Translations under genes and position numbers: made by a program
The notes under the pieces: generated by a model
What the model saw: the letters and a program-made list of their open reading frames with translations, nothing else
What the model was told of the DNA's origin: nothing
The model's database searches: none
NCBI GenBank assembly: GCA_022577435.1
Contig: JAKOON010000004.1
Coordinates: forward strand, 2,317,001-2,381,000
Source of the DNA: Embiotoca jacksoni
Taxonomy: Eukaryota > Chordata > Actinopteri > Embiotocidae
Direction of reading: 5' to 3'
DNA: 64,000 nt
In this document: in pieces, positions 1-13,075 of the stretch
Numbering within the stretch: position 1 is the stretch's first letter
Layout: the number at the start of each line of letters is the position of its first letter

Positions 1-1877
1 CGCAGCATGGTTACCCTGCTCAGAAGGAAGCTCCAAAAAAAATGTGTCGAGGGCCGGTCTGCTGGCCGGTTCACCACCTTTGTGAAATTCTTCTTCTGGG
101 AATCGCATTCACATTTAAGTGACAAGAGTTGCCAACACCGGCCGTGAAAGAGAACTGAAGTGGTTCTCAACCCCAGCGATGAGGACAATTAAGGGAACAT
201 GGGACATTTGTTATCAGACTGCAAGAACACAATACCATTTGACAAAAAAGCTAAATCATAATTACAGTTGTATTGATTGGCTGTTATAGGCTATTTTGGC
301 AGTAACTGGGGAAAGCATCATCAATCACTCTTTAGACATTCAGCTGTTCCATAAACTATTTTGCAGTACAATGAAAATACTTGTACTGGTCAAATGAAAT
401 AGAAAACAGTTTCGTAAGTAAGCTAAGCAGTATTTTTTTTATTATTATTATTAGTTAAATATTTTGCATTTTCATTTGTTTCTACTTGTTGTCTTTATAT
501 TAACTGGTTTTTTAAATTTTTATATATATATGTATATATATATAAATATATATAAATATATTTATCTTTTGCTCCTGTAATGAGACATTTTCCCTACAAG
601 TTTTGTACCATCATAAATACACTATTCTTGATCTGTTGTATGGGACTGCGTGGTTTGGGTTAACAGATATCTTCTACAGTCTCCGATCCGTGTTGTTTTT
701 CACTGAGCAGTGCTCACCAAAGCAGGAATACCAAATTTGCATCACCAACAAAAAGGCAGTAAAAGCAGATAACGGGTCACGATTTTCCAAAACTACTTCT
801 GCATTCATACTATGGTCATTCAGCATCAACGCTTTGACTCATTTGCTACTAATATCGGTCTCATTCAAACCACATGGTTCACATTTAATGATGCGGTGTA
901 ATCACTTCACTTACGTCAGTCAGCCAAGTGTAATTTTACTAACCAAATATATCTATATTAGGCTAAATGCTTCCATGATGCCTCTCCGCCTAAAGGAGGT
1001 CAACTGAGCCTACGTGAATGAGCCCCCAGACAACGTTAATATATAATGGCCTTAAATGAAATAAAGCAAGTGAGTCACAGTAAAACCACAAGACCTGTAC
1101 CTCCAGCAGAGACATAAAAAACAGATCAGCTAATCAATCCCCACTTCCACTTCTCCAAAAGGGATCAGATGTCTGCAGAATATGCACCAGTACACAGCAT
1201 ACTTCCACAATCATGCTCAGCATTAAACTGAAATATAATCATCTATAAGTGTAACGTGAGCTCCATGTGAATTAAACACAGAATGTGTCAGCACATCAAT
1301 GACCTTCTTCTTCAATGTCTGTGGCTGACAAGGACAGAAACAGGAAGGATTCATTACCACGACAGTCTGCCTGAACAAGCTACTCTGTGAGCCCTCACCA
1401 TGACAGCTACTCTGCAGTCATCTGCTGTTGAGGAGACACACCAAAGACCTGAACTCCCCCGAACAGACCAACCCCCCCCACTGGCTGTGTGAAAGCAGAT
1501 GTCCCCAGGGACAAATCCTTTGATATCTATTAAGGGGCACTCCCACACTGGCCACCATTGACGGAGCTCTGAATCTTTTAGCACTCGACTTCCGTGCATC
1601 ACCTATCAATAGAGACAGCCAGAGAAAAGCTCAACAGTTGGGATGAAAGGTCAAAGGAGTCCAAACATTCTCAAAGAGAAGAAGAAACAAAAAGGACGCA
1701 TGCGAGTTTAGCTGTGCTGTTGCTCCAGGACAGATGAGGCCTGCTGGTCTCGATGCGAGATTACGCAACAGTTCCCACTTTAATAACAAGAGGTGAGGGA
1801 CGGTCTCCAGTGGGGATACGTACAGCTGCTGCTCCTGGTTTAAGATTTCACTCTCTTCCTCTTTCTTTTAGTTTTTC

Positions 1878-1878
<1 letters not shown>

Positions 1879-1962
<84 letters not shown>

Positions 1963-1970
1963 GCACACAC
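1879..1970. repeat. CA dinucleotide microsatellite with short CT lead-in
   Basis: A short CT run passes into about 35 CA units with a few CG interruptions at the far end. It lies in the farp1 intron. The 80-residue Thr-His frame across it is an artefact of the repeat. Confidence 0.97.
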
Positions 1971-2697
1971 TCAATCTTTGCCTCATTCACCCTGACTCTC
2001 CCTCCCACACATCTCCCCTATCTACCCAAGAGACCCCAAATTCAATTACTGCCAGGTTGCAGTGGGAGGCAGACTCAGCTGCACAGGTACCGCTCAAAGG
2101 AATTTTGATAAGCAGCATGTCCGGCAAATGCATCACGGGAGTGACTTCACTGCAGGCAGAGCTACAGCACTGACCGAAGATAGAGCCGGGGTAAAAAAAT
2201 ATAGCAATTTCCATTCTAATTACCGATCAAGCAATGCAGAAAATACCACGAGAAAAGAAGAGCAGCGTATGTGGTGATAAGAACATTTCAGGAGAGGAGG
2301 GCAGCACAGGTGGCGCCGCAGCACCCGGAGTAAAATAAGGCACCACAGGATAAGGATAATCCCATGATATCACAATGCTGGTCGGTTCTGACATGATAAT
2401 TAGACCTCTGAATCTCAATGAGAAATTCATAATTCATTGAAGAGAGGCAGTGCTGCTGTGAAGCTGCCATGCAGCTGAGGCAAACTAGCCCCATGAGGGT
2501 TTCACCGTATATTTGAGACCAGAAGGACATCACAGGGAAAGTGCAGGCTAGCCAGCAGCAGCACAGCTGCCACGCCCATCATGCACCGCCATGTCTACCT
2601 ATCCTGCTGCTACTCTGTCAGTGGGAAGCAGCGACACAGTTCAAGAGCTTAGGGAGAGGATCTGAAGACTGTCATCAATGGGCGACGTTCAGTGGAA

Positions 2698-2698
<1 letters not shown>

Positions 2699-2777
<79 letters not shown>
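2699..2777. repeat. TG dinucleotide microsatellite
   Basis: About 39 uninterrupted TG units lie in the farp1 intron. The Cys-Val frames reading through it are repeat artefacts. The purity suggests high length polymorphism. Confidence 0.97.
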
Positions 2778-3219
2778 ACATGAAAAGTCACAATTCACCT
2801 TCATCCTGTCCCAAAACAAAAGAAATCACAGGTTGTGTTTGCACTCGCCTCATCGTTTCTGTTTAAACTGACAACAGGCAAACGGTCACATCGGCAGATA
2901 GAGTCGACTTCATTGCTGCCTGAACCAAAGAAACATGAGGATCTTCCACAAAGAGGCATCCGTCTCGGTTACCATAGGAACAAGACTTATCATACAAGCA
3001 TCAGTTTTCCCACAGCACCTGTGGACAGTATAGAAAGCAGTGCCGCATAATGCTGTCAGACCTAACCTGACAACATTAATGACAGCAGCTCTGCTTCAGT
3101 CTGTCCTCGAAAGAAAATGGAGAAGTGACATATGATGGAAATATTTACCATTCAGACACCAGTCAATGTCTCGTTCTGCAAAAGAAACCCACAATCTCTC
3201 AGCAGTTTCAGTGTATCTC

Positions 3220-3542
3220 TGTAAACTTAACGACTACTTCTGAGAGAACAATTATTTCCATGATCGATTGATCAAAATGACCATTTTGTCTAGAAGATGT
3301 CCCAAAATCGTGAAAGGTGCAGCTATAAATTCCCTATACCCAACTTAAGTGTTCAGATCGGTTGTTTTAATCAACCAACAATTCAAAACCCCATCAGAGT
3401 TGGTGCAAGCCAATAGGACAAACAAAAGCAGCAAATCACCTTCAAGAACCTGGTAAAATGATAAATGTTTCCTCAATCAGTTCACAAAATAGTGCAGATT
3501 AATTTACCGTAAACTCACTAAGCGATTAGTCACTGAAGCTCT
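3220..3542 (+). mobile_element. Degraded MITE-like element, GCTGCAACTAACGATTATT family, copy 1
   Basis: The left part (aacgactacttct, then tccatgatcgattgatc) and the right part (gattaattta, then gcgattagtcactgaagctc) match the two ends of a common teleost short element. As I remember it, that element begins GGCTGCAACTAACGATTATT and ends with the inverse, ATCGTTGCAGCTC. The middle keeps the family words gaccattttgtc and aatcgtgaaaggtg. It has no coding capacity. Assignment to a hAT-type non-autonomous transposon is from memory of the family and was not searched. Confidence 0.5.
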
Positions 3543-5173
3543 TTTTACCGTTTAGTTACGATACATGATGGATATCAAATTTCTACAAGCTGTTCGAAAT
3601 ATCCTCACAGTCTGGGAGGACTTTGGCTGCTGATGAAGAAGCATTTGTTCTTCCATCCACGCTGTTGACAAAACGCCACCGTGCTGCAAAAACACTGATG
3701 TAGACCAGTTGTTCCCAACCTTCTTTACACCAAAGTAAACCACAGCCCCGTCAGATGTGTTCAGGTACATCCAAAAATTCATGAAACACTTTGTTAAGTC
3801 TTTCACAGTGAGAAAAATACATTGTCTGTGGTGGATATGCGGCTGCACATGTAAATGCACAACAGACACTGTGATCACAGACTATTTATGTTTCTGGTCT
3901 GGTGATGTTTGAATTCACGCTGCAATAACTGGGACAGGCAGAAGCTTGATTTATCAATGATTTGAGCATCTCTATTTGCAATCTGTTTTGATTTTTCTGC
4001 AGGACTCCCAACTAATTTCCTCACACTCTTGGTTGCAACGTTCGGTGCGACTGGCCCAGCTCAGTCTGCCAGCCAGAGCTATAAATATAACTTCCAGTTT
4101 TACATCACACCAATTTATAATCCAATTTTTCTGTCGATTTTCCTGCTACACACACAAAAACGCTAATATATCTTCTGCATCCATTTTTTTTAAAGAAAAT
4201 CTCAGGATCTATTTTTGGTAATTAGGCGAGTTACTCGACGTTCTCTGCAGGAACCCCTGATGGTGAGCTGATGAAAGAGGAGTTTCTCTTTATAAATCAA
4301 AGTGTGTGGCTCGAACATCTTAGTATTCTTAGCCATCCGTTACCAGATAATTCCCACTATTACTCCTCTACTGTGGCTCTCATCCTTCACGACCCAATTA
4401 CATTTCAGGATGTGAGGGAGGAAGATGGCTGTACGTGGGAAAGCAGCCCTCCCCCGACCCCCTCCAAGCCTCCCCCACTACATCCCGCTGTGGATTTCAA
4501 TTTCATGCCATGAGAGACAGGCAGCAAAGGGTTCAGAGTTCATGTGAGGAAAGTATGAGAATATTTTCCAGCAGAAGACGGTCTGCTAGAGTAAGAATGA
4601 TGCAAAGCACGTGAACGCTACGCTGACATTAAAGCACACTTTTAACATTTTCCAACTTCAATGCGTGCAGCTCACTGGTGGAAAATCTGAAAGAGGCTTT
4701 CGTCATCTTTGTAGTGGATGTCTGAGCTTTTAAAACCACAGCAGTGTCTCTACAGCAGCACGCAAATCTTCCATTTATGTCTCAATAGTGACACTAAGCA
4801 TATGACCCCCCCACCCCCGAACATCCTTGCCACCCAAAACACAATGGCATCTTTCAGGGAAACTGGGTCAATCAGCAGTGACACCAAGACGAGCTAATAA
4901 TTCCTCATAACTTATTGTGAGTCATATTTGAAATCAAAGGGATTTGAATCCAAAAAAGGAAACCTGCACACATTCTCACAACACTCGGCGCGGAGCGCTG
5001 CGCCTCCTGAATAAGTAAGTCAGAAATGATGTGCAGCAGCGTATCCCCACGCTTGAGCACGACGCTCACATTAATGCTCTGCATGGAGGCCCCCACCCCC
5101 CAGCAGATATCAGTGGAAGACAGAACTCTGCAGCACAGCAACCGGCTCAGACGCACCTCATCCACCTCTGTGC

Positions 5174-5187
5174 GTAGCCATGGCAAC
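5174..5187. promoter_or_regulatory. X-box-like (RFX) motif
   Basis: GTAGCCATGGCAAC differs from the symmetric RFX site GTTGCCATGGCAAC by one base. It lies in the farp1 intron. It is a motif match only, with no evidence of occupancy. Confidence 0.35.
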
Positions 5188-7030
5188 CCACACATAGACC
5201 GGCATCATTACATGTGCCCTTTTCAAAGAAGAACTAGTACAGCGTTGAAATTCATAGCCGCATATGTTCGCAGTGACAGAGCACCAGCCGAGGACTCAAA
5301 CTACCACCTCTCAGAGGGAGTTTATCCTGCAGCTCAAAGGTCGCGGCAACGAGGTGCCTCCAAGCAGCGAAGGGAGGGATGATAAACGAGAAATAATTCA
5401 TTCCCAGGGCAGCAGGCCGAACGAAGAAGCTGCATGCGTTTTCCAAGAGTGAGTAAGAATAGATTAATGCCGGCTGAAGCAACACCACTGGGACAGCCAC
5501 GTTTAAAAAGAAGACATGTTTCTATTTTAAGGCTCCCAAAAGTGAACAAATGTAATACATTAGCAGAACAGACAGCAGTGACAAATATCAGATGCCGGGA
5601 TGGTGGTAATTCCCAGTCTCCTTGCTGTATCAAGGCCTCTCTCTGATTATGTCCCCAGCCAGGCTGCAAACACTTTCTCGGGTGACATGGGAGATAAAAA
5701 TCAGAGAGGCGCTGTTTATCTGTACACTGTCTCTAACAATCCTTTCATTCACAACTCTGTAAAGACGAGATGGCTCTAACGGGGGAGGGACACATCGCCA
5801 TGGTCACCATCTCCTCGCATCTCTCCACCAGCTTTCTCCTACGGCTCCTTCTAAAATTAATTCGACACAGCAGAGGAGCAGCGTATAAACCCCCAAATGA
5901 CCGTGTATATTGAAGGAATGCTGCAGTCAGAGCACAGTTAATCTTAATAGATCTCACTGTTGCTTGTGCATGACTCATATTAGCAAAAGGAGAGTGACAG
6001 TAATGGGTTTGGAAAACTCACTGACATGGTGTAAAAGGTAGGAGAGTTGGATTCTCGCTTTGGGCAGCATGGCTGCTGCCTCATTCTCCTGAGTGCCGTA
6101 ACGGCCAATCAAATCCCATTTGTATTCATATTCAGCCAATGACAGCTCATCAAGAAATATTGGTGCCAAATCATCCCGTGTGCCTAAATCATTCAAGCAC
6201 CACCTCTGTGAGTCCCCCCCCTCCCCCCCCCCCCCAGCGCCGTGAAGCTGGGGAAAGCAGACCGTGTCCCCACCACAGCTCAGAGTTTAACAGGATTTAG
6301 CACACCGCTTCGAGACGAGATTCTCTTCCTCCCTCTGAGCTCTGCTTTTCCTTTACAATTGACATTTAAAAATACACAATGTGAAACATGAGATACGGAG
6401 AACTCTGCGTGGTCTGTAATGCTCACAAATAATATGCAGGCTGAATTTCAATGGTATCGACCTGTGGTGCCGTGGAGACATAATGTTGATGAGGAGGAAA
6501 TTCCCCAGAGTTTTTATTCACCTACATTTGAGCTTGAATTGGAAAACTTGTTTCGCTGCCAGTTACAATTTATGAATATTATTACGATATGATTAATACC
6601 TAATATGAGCAAAAACAAGCCTGGAAATGCACACCAACCCGGGGGCCGTTTTCCTTCTTTGTACACAAAATTCAGCAAACGTATAGAAAAGCTAACATTT
6701 TCCAAAGTCGTCATTAAAATGGCCGACAGGGAAGTTAACCAATAGCCAAGTGGGAGGGCGTGTACCACATGGGCGCAAAAGCCATCAGCAATCAGTCCCC
6801 GGTTCAATTCCCAGCCAGCCGGACCTTTTCTGTATATCATTCCCCTGATCTCTTCCACCACACTTCCTGTCTGTTTCTACTGCTCCTTCACATCTGATAG
6901 TGATAAAGGTACAAAATGGCCAAAAAGTAATCCTTAACTCAACAAAAATATGGTTTACATATGAATCCACCACAAAATAAACAGCCATGTATGCACACTT
7001 GTAGGGCTGATACTCCCAAATATAACACTG

Positions 7031-7190
7031 CATTAATCATTTTCTGCATTAAGGCTGTAACTAATGGATTATTTACATATTTGACTAATCTGTCACTGCC
7101 TTTCTCATTTAATTGGTTTTTCAATCATTTAGTAAATAAACATTGACAATAATGGATTACAATGTCCCAAACTAAAGCTTAACTTCATGC
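7031..7190 (+). mobile_element. Partial MITE-like element, same family, copy 2
   Basis: It starts aaggctgtaactaatggattattt and continues gactaatctgt, the left half of the element described at 3220. The right half is not clear. Divergence is high, so this is an old copy. Confidence 0.4.
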
Positions 7191-7240
7191 CATTAAACTG
7201 TCTTTGTGTTTACCAGCATTAAGAATAATATATATTATTC

Positions 7241-7283
<43 letters not shown>
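7241..7283. repeat. AAT trinucleotide microsatellite
   Basis: About 14 TAA/AAT units lie in the farp1 intron. The polyisoleucine frame across it on the minus strand is an artefact. Confidence 0.95.
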
Positions 7284-8673
7284 GATTGTTCTCACCAAAA
7301 GTGGAAGCTAGATTCAAAAGATTTGTCATATTTGCATAAAAATATGATTTTAATGTTAATCTATTATCAGAAACATCATTATTGGCTTTAGAGCCTCTTT
7401 GTGTCTCACCATGTCTGTTTAAATAATCATGCCTGATAATTGTAATAAACTTTTTCTCGTTGGGAAAATATCTGTGTTGTGTTGCCTCTTCAAAACATGA
7501 GTACAAAAACAACTGATGCACAGATTCATAGAATCGATTCATGGTATTTTACACGAGCGACAGTGGCATGAATGTAAGAATTAGTAAGTACTCTGATCAA
7601 TACATGCTGTATTAACATATCCAATAAATTACCTGCTATTTGTACTGGTGCTGAAAAGGTATCTAATCATGCACCTGTGATACCCGACTCTCAACATGCA
7701 TCTGGGCATTGATCCACAGGTGGCAGCTTCTCCACACTGCTGGTCACTGAACAGCCACACAGACGCTGGTGAAGACGGAGCAGAAAGAAGCCCTTCATCC
7801 TGTTTCTACTCATTAAGTCAGGACCTCATTGCCATTCAGCCGACAACAAGGCACACTGGATCTGCTCTAATTGCTCCCCATTACAATGAATGGGGGACAG
7901 CATATGGGGAGAGGAGTGGTGAGTGGTGGGATGATGGGAAGCCCTCTGGACTGGTGTGTGAGTCTTTTGCTCTGAAGCATGCAGGTCCTTCCTTTTGTGA
8001 CAAGAGCCCCCTTTTAGCCTGGGTGGCCTCTGCTGCCCTGGTTTCTCTGTGTAAACATGCTTCTTGTTATGGGAATAGGGGAAAAGAACAAAATCTCTTC
8101 AGCACCGGATGACTGTTCTGGGTCTCAAAATGGGTTAGATATGCTGTATCTGTTTACATGTATAAGCAGCAGAAAAAAAAAAAGAAAAACAAAGAAGAAT
8201 AAATCCAGTCAGTGACCGATTCCTGGGGATTTCATCTCATATCACAGTAAAAACACACCTCTGTCTACTCTACTGTGACAAATAGTAGTGATAAGCTATG
8301 GATCAGGCCATGGGATGTAACGACATCACGGATAGAGTGGTCGGCCTCAGTGTGAGATGAATTACACGCTGTCACATGAACTCTGTGGCTAATATCATTG
8401 TGATTCAGTAGGTCGACCTCCGAGACACCTCAGGGCAGGATGGAAGGAGAGCTGTACAATGCATTTATATATTTAAGAAGCTTCAATTGAGGAATGTGCG
8501 CGTTATAACATTCTTGTATCTGTTGAGTGTTTGTATGTTAGGATGAAGGATTATCAGACGGCTACATTAAGTGAACACAGCCCAGGAGGGGCTTCCACTA
8601 ATATCTTTATCTTTATCTACTGATTTGTAATCTGAACCGACTGATCAAAAGCTGACGCTAAGAGCATCAACAA

Positions 8674-8702
8674 CCCCCGACCCCACCCCCACCCCCACCC
8701 CC
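8674..8702 (-). other. G-quadruplex motif on the farp1 sense strand
   Basis: The plus strand carries five C-runs of 4-5 bases separated by single A residues or GA. The minus strand, which is the transcribed sense of farp1, therefore has five short G-runs with 1-2 base loops. This satisfies the standard G-quadruplex pattern in both DNA and nascent RNA. A function is not shown. Confidence 0.65.
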
Positions 8703-8959
8703 GAGATACAGCTCTGAAGCAACCGACCTTTACACGCTGCGCTCAGAAAACAATCTTAGAAAAAACTTTGTTGATCATTTATAACCGCTTGCGGCTTTGC
8801 AGTAAATCTGAAACAAGACAGAGTCAGCAGCCATGACGGTGTTTCTGTGAAGCTGTACTCAAGCACGGTACGTTAGCGAGCTAAGATGCGCACAAAGACA
8901 ATTTTAACACGGTGATTTTTTTTTTCCAGATATTTTGTTAATTGGACTCACGATAGTAG

Positions 8960-9310
8960 TTTATCATGTTAACATTTAACTTTAAGCAGAGACAAGTACA
9001 GTCGATGCTGATGGGAATGACAGTTTTTAAATCACAAATTGTATTCTCACGGTGGTGAGATCTGAAAGGCCAAGTGATCACCGAAGTCATCATGATACAT
9101 CTTCTGGGAACCATGACTGTCCAAACTAAATATAATGGCAAACCATGTAGTAGCTGTTGAGATATTTAAACTTTTGTTGGTGCTTGATTAAAAAGTCATC
9201 GGATCACTAAAATAAGAAGGAATCATCCTCGGGCTCCACAAAATGTCGTAGCAATCCACCCAGTAGTTGTTGGGATATTTAGTTTGGACCAAAGTGGTGA
9301 AGTGACTGAC
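8960..9310 (+). repeat. Dispersed teleost repeat (gatgctgatgggaatg family), copy A
   Basis: It contains, in order, gatgctgatgggaatgaca, ccaagtgatcaccgaagtc, cttctgggaaccatgactgtc and ttgttgggatatttagtttg, ending ggaccaaagtggtgaagtgac. The same ordered words appear near 28.3-28.75 kb and 33.15-33.6 kb. The 3' part seems internally duplicated, because a second tgttgagatattt stands near 9160. There is no coding capacity. It is a common-looking fish interspersed repeat whose class I cannot name with certainty. Confidence 0.6.
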
Positions 9311-12104
9311 TGTGGCTAAAAATGTGTTTTATTTCAGGCTGCATATTAATTTGCTGTTGACTTCATCCGTAATTAGGAAAGCGAAAGTAATATATTGTAG
9401 TTTAATGAGACAGTGCTGGGAAAAAAATCTCATATGGAGAGCAAATGAAAATGCAGAGATGAAGGGGTTTGCAATTCATTAATTCATTCATTTATTTATT
9501 TATTTTTCTCTGCACGGTAGCCTTTTAAAAGGGGCTGCACCACGACTCTAATGGAGAAAGCGATGGCTGGAGAGGAGAGACTGCAGTCCTCAGTGGCTCA
9601 TTATAGTTAGAGAGGAAGAACAGTGGTAGCAGAGCAATGAGGGAGAGGCAGTATGTGTCTGGGTTTCTAATGGTGAATGCCGGTGTTGCTAAAGTCAGAA
9701 TTAGATGAAAGTATTTCATGTATGTTGTGCTTCATGTTTGGCTAAAACAGCCTGACTGCTTCCTTCACTTACAGGAATGAGTGAGCCTCTCCTCCCTCCA
9801 CTCTGCCTTCATCGTCCCATCCCCCACATCCTTACCCCTAAGTCCACGCTCCAATCACACAACTTTTGTGGAGCTTCCACCAGCCTTTAGCAATACACAT
9901 GAGCATCAAAACATCAGCACAGACATTGTCACTGCACATTAGTCGGAGGAACACAACACAGACCGACGGCTGCAGTCTGGATTTCCTGCTCTACTGAACT
10001 CTGCAACAAGCAAAACAAACAGAAGCGAATTTTGGTTTAAAAAAATACTTCATCAGAAATAACAAAACTGTCAGACCCAGACCAATATTTCGACCGGAGT
10101 GTGATTCATCATCAACGCCAGTCTACCGTTGTCCAGGTGTTTGGAGCCAAACATCATCAGCATCAACACAAGTGGGTTCACAGCTAGAGTGCTAAGTAGG
10201 CCACAGCATGGTATGTGACCCACGAGCTTGCTCGATGGCCCCTTTTTGTTTCTCAACCATCTGATACTCTGCCCGCTGAGGTGGAAACTTACCCCTCTCA
10301 AACACAGGGATAGCAACTGAATCCTTCGGTATCAGTAACAGAGTTAGACGTTTTATGTTTTCCTTAAAGAGACACATTAAAGATTTCTGCCTTGAGTCAC
10401 TCTGACTATGAAATCCGCCATTACTTGAACAATCCGACATGTTCCCGTTGCAAAATAAAAGACTAGATAATTGCTTGACGTGTTTTGTACACCATGAAGT
10501 CATCTCACTTCACTGCTGCGGGGAAGAGATTAACATCAGCAGGATGTGGACAAAATGTGTCTTAAATGTAGACACTGTTGAAGTTAAGCAACTTACTATA
10601 AGCAACTAAACATTCATACCAAACCAAATTCTTTTGAGGGATATACAGTATATGCCTTCAAAAGAGGCATCAGATGAATGCCTCTCTAGAAGCTTAAAGC
10701 GAAAATAGAAAAGACCATTTACGACACTGAACTTTAAGAGTACAGTATCAGATCCTTCCAGTTCAAACGACTCAGGAAAATGTACTCCTTTGACACCTTC
10801 AGGCAAAAAACCAAAATCAAGCCCCCTGAGATTTTTATCTCGACTTGAGATAGAGGATATAATGTGTGTTAAATTGAGCATGAACAAAGCTTTCTGTTAG
10901 CAGGGGCCTTTTGTCATCCTCCATCTTCAGCTTCTTTCAGCCCATCCGGCCTGGTGCAGTGAAAAAAAAAAGCCACTCAACTACACCATAATGTTCATTC
11001 TAGGTCCTTGTAAGAGCTGTAAGAGCCAGAAGATGTATGCAGCACTCCTGCTACGCAACATTTTATCACAAAATCTCACTACATGTCCATCAAACATGTA
11101 ACAAAGAAAGTGGAAAGACGAGGATGAATCAAACTGAGAAACAACATACTACTAAAGCTGCCGTATAATGTGACATGTTCGATATCAGAAAGTCCAAAGT
11201 GTCAGTGTGTGTGTATTCTTTGGATGGTAGAAGAGTGTTAAACACTACTCTGGTTCACTAAAAAGCCATTAAAACTTAATGTGTTGAGAAAACGCAGAGG
11301 TGGTTGTCACCTGAAGAAAGCCTCAGACAGCAGAGCCTCACTGCAGGTGGTTACAGATTAGGAGCCCTGAAGCAGGCTGAATTAAAATCCCCTCCTCATC
11401 TGCCCATATCAGATGAAGGCATCACTGGGTGGATGATATTCAGTTCTCAAAAGGCAGCACTGGCAAACTAATGTGGAAAATGACAATTGCAAATATGGCA
11501 CAGAAGCCTGTTTAAAGAGTGCAGTTAGAAGATCCTCAAGAATCCTGTCTCTTAAAACAAAAACAAATTAGGCTTTGATGCCTCACTAAATCCAAAGTAC
11601 ACAAAAATAATGTAGTTTAAATGAGAGCAGATAGACAGGATTTCACTGTGAGCCTTAAGTATTAAGTACAACACATGATACCACCAGAAAGATTAGCAGT
11701 CATGCACAGGGAGAGCCGCCTCGCTTTAGGGACAGCGTTTACCCACACTGCCTTCGGAAACCGGCAGAAGGACACATCCACGTGCACTGCACACTCACGG
11801 ACGGACATGAAGGCTCTGCAGCTTTAGTGCCGACCCTCATTCAGACACATTAAAACAGGCTGCTGGATTTGCTTCGCTCCATCACCACCTTCCACTTTTC
11901 TCTATCGTGGTCCGATGTTCTGGGCAGTGATGTGTTCACAGGATACAGCCGGTTCTTCCACTCTATCCTGAGACAAATAACCGTTTTCACACTTTCTCCA
12001 CTCCATCTTTCTACCACTAACTCAGGAGAAAACCTTGTGGGAAGAAATGCTCGGGGAAATCATGTCTTCTTCTTCTTAAAGGATAAGGCTGCTGTTATTG
12101 TAAA

Positions 12105-12870
12105 TATACGAGGGCGGATCAATACATTCTAAGACTGATCCTTTTGCATGCAAACAATGCGTACACTGTGATGGGCAGGGAGCAGGAGGAAGGTACAACC
12201 CTTATGAGCCAGTGTTACAAATACTGTCAATTGAACAAAATTCGCCCGTGAGTTGTGCACGTTTTTGTGAGCGCTGGTCTGGCGCATCGGAAATTTCTCC
12301 GTGAACAAACCTGAGGGTGAACATCACATTTTGTGTCAGACTCTGAAAATCACCCATGGAGACCCGCAAAATGCTTCAGGAAAGTCTAAGGAAAGGAAGC
12401 AATGAGCCTGGAGAGGTGTTTTAAGTGACATTGACATTTCAGAGGGGGTGAACGTCACTGTCCAAAACCGAAAAAGGCTCATCAGGCCAGGTGGGTTTTC
12501 TTCGGCTTCGGTGGGGCTGTGTGCCGTGAATTTGTCCTCCAGGTTCAGACTGGCACCACGAAGCTCTACTGTGATGTTCTGTGGCGTCTGAGGGAAAACA
12601 TTCAGTGAAAATGACCTGAACTGTGGCTAAAAGGTACTTTGATTCTCCAACATGACAAGTTTCTCACCCACACCAACACAGTCGTCGCTCCCCGCCACCC
12701 CATCTCACCGCATTCGTCTCTCTGCTACTTCTTTTTGTTCCCCAATAATTTGTCACAAACTTTGATGTGCGAGTTTCAGGTGCGTACAACATCACAGATG
12801 GACCCGGACCACTTTTCACAAAAGCATGTGCAACAAAATGTACGAGTAAGTGAACTTATTGATCCACAAT
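12105..12870 (+). mobile_element. Decayed mariner-like DNA transposon
   Basis: Conceptual fragments on the plus strand match mariner transposase in the right order. Near 12400 a frame reads AMSLERCFK with stops. From about 12460 a frame reads PKPKKAHQ, then VFFGFGGAVCREFV, then LYCDVLWRLRENIQ, two stops where Arg codons would be expected, then PELW. It continues LILQHDKFLTHT, which corresponds to the HHDNAPAHT block carrying the second catalytic Asp. Possible terminal inverted repeats share GGATCAATA (near 12117) and its complement TATTGATCC (near 12859). At about 0.77 kb it is shorter than a usual 1.3 kb mariner, so it is internally deleted as well as interrupted. It is inactive. Confidence 0.75.
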
Positions 12871-13002
12871 CATATTTTTTTTTTTTTTCTGTTAGCAAGT
12901 CCCAAAGAAAAAACGATATCAACAAAGCATTAGTTTGTCTCTCTTTCCTTTCACCGGTCTATGACATCATTCCCAAGTCTGTTTGTTCTAACTGTCCAGT
13001 GG

Positions 13003-13009
<7 letters not shown>

Positions 13010-13041
<32 letters not shown>

Positions 13042-13075
13042 TATTTTTTTATTTTTTTATTTTTTTTCATTTCCT
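13010..13075. repeat. AT microsatellite followed by T-rich tract
   Basis: About 14 AT units are followed by a run of T interrupted by single A residues. It lies just beyond the mariner remnant in the farp1 intron. Confidence 0.93.

Noticed and set aside
1753..2866. Thr-His and Cys-Val repeat proteins
   Set aside because: Pure CA/TG microsatellites read in frame. The same applies at 15.2-15.4 kb and 21.2-21.46 kb.
7696..8112. 138-codon plus-strand frame
   Set aside because: No domain, signal or family resemblance, and it lies alone in an intron. Its length is within chance for 64 kb.
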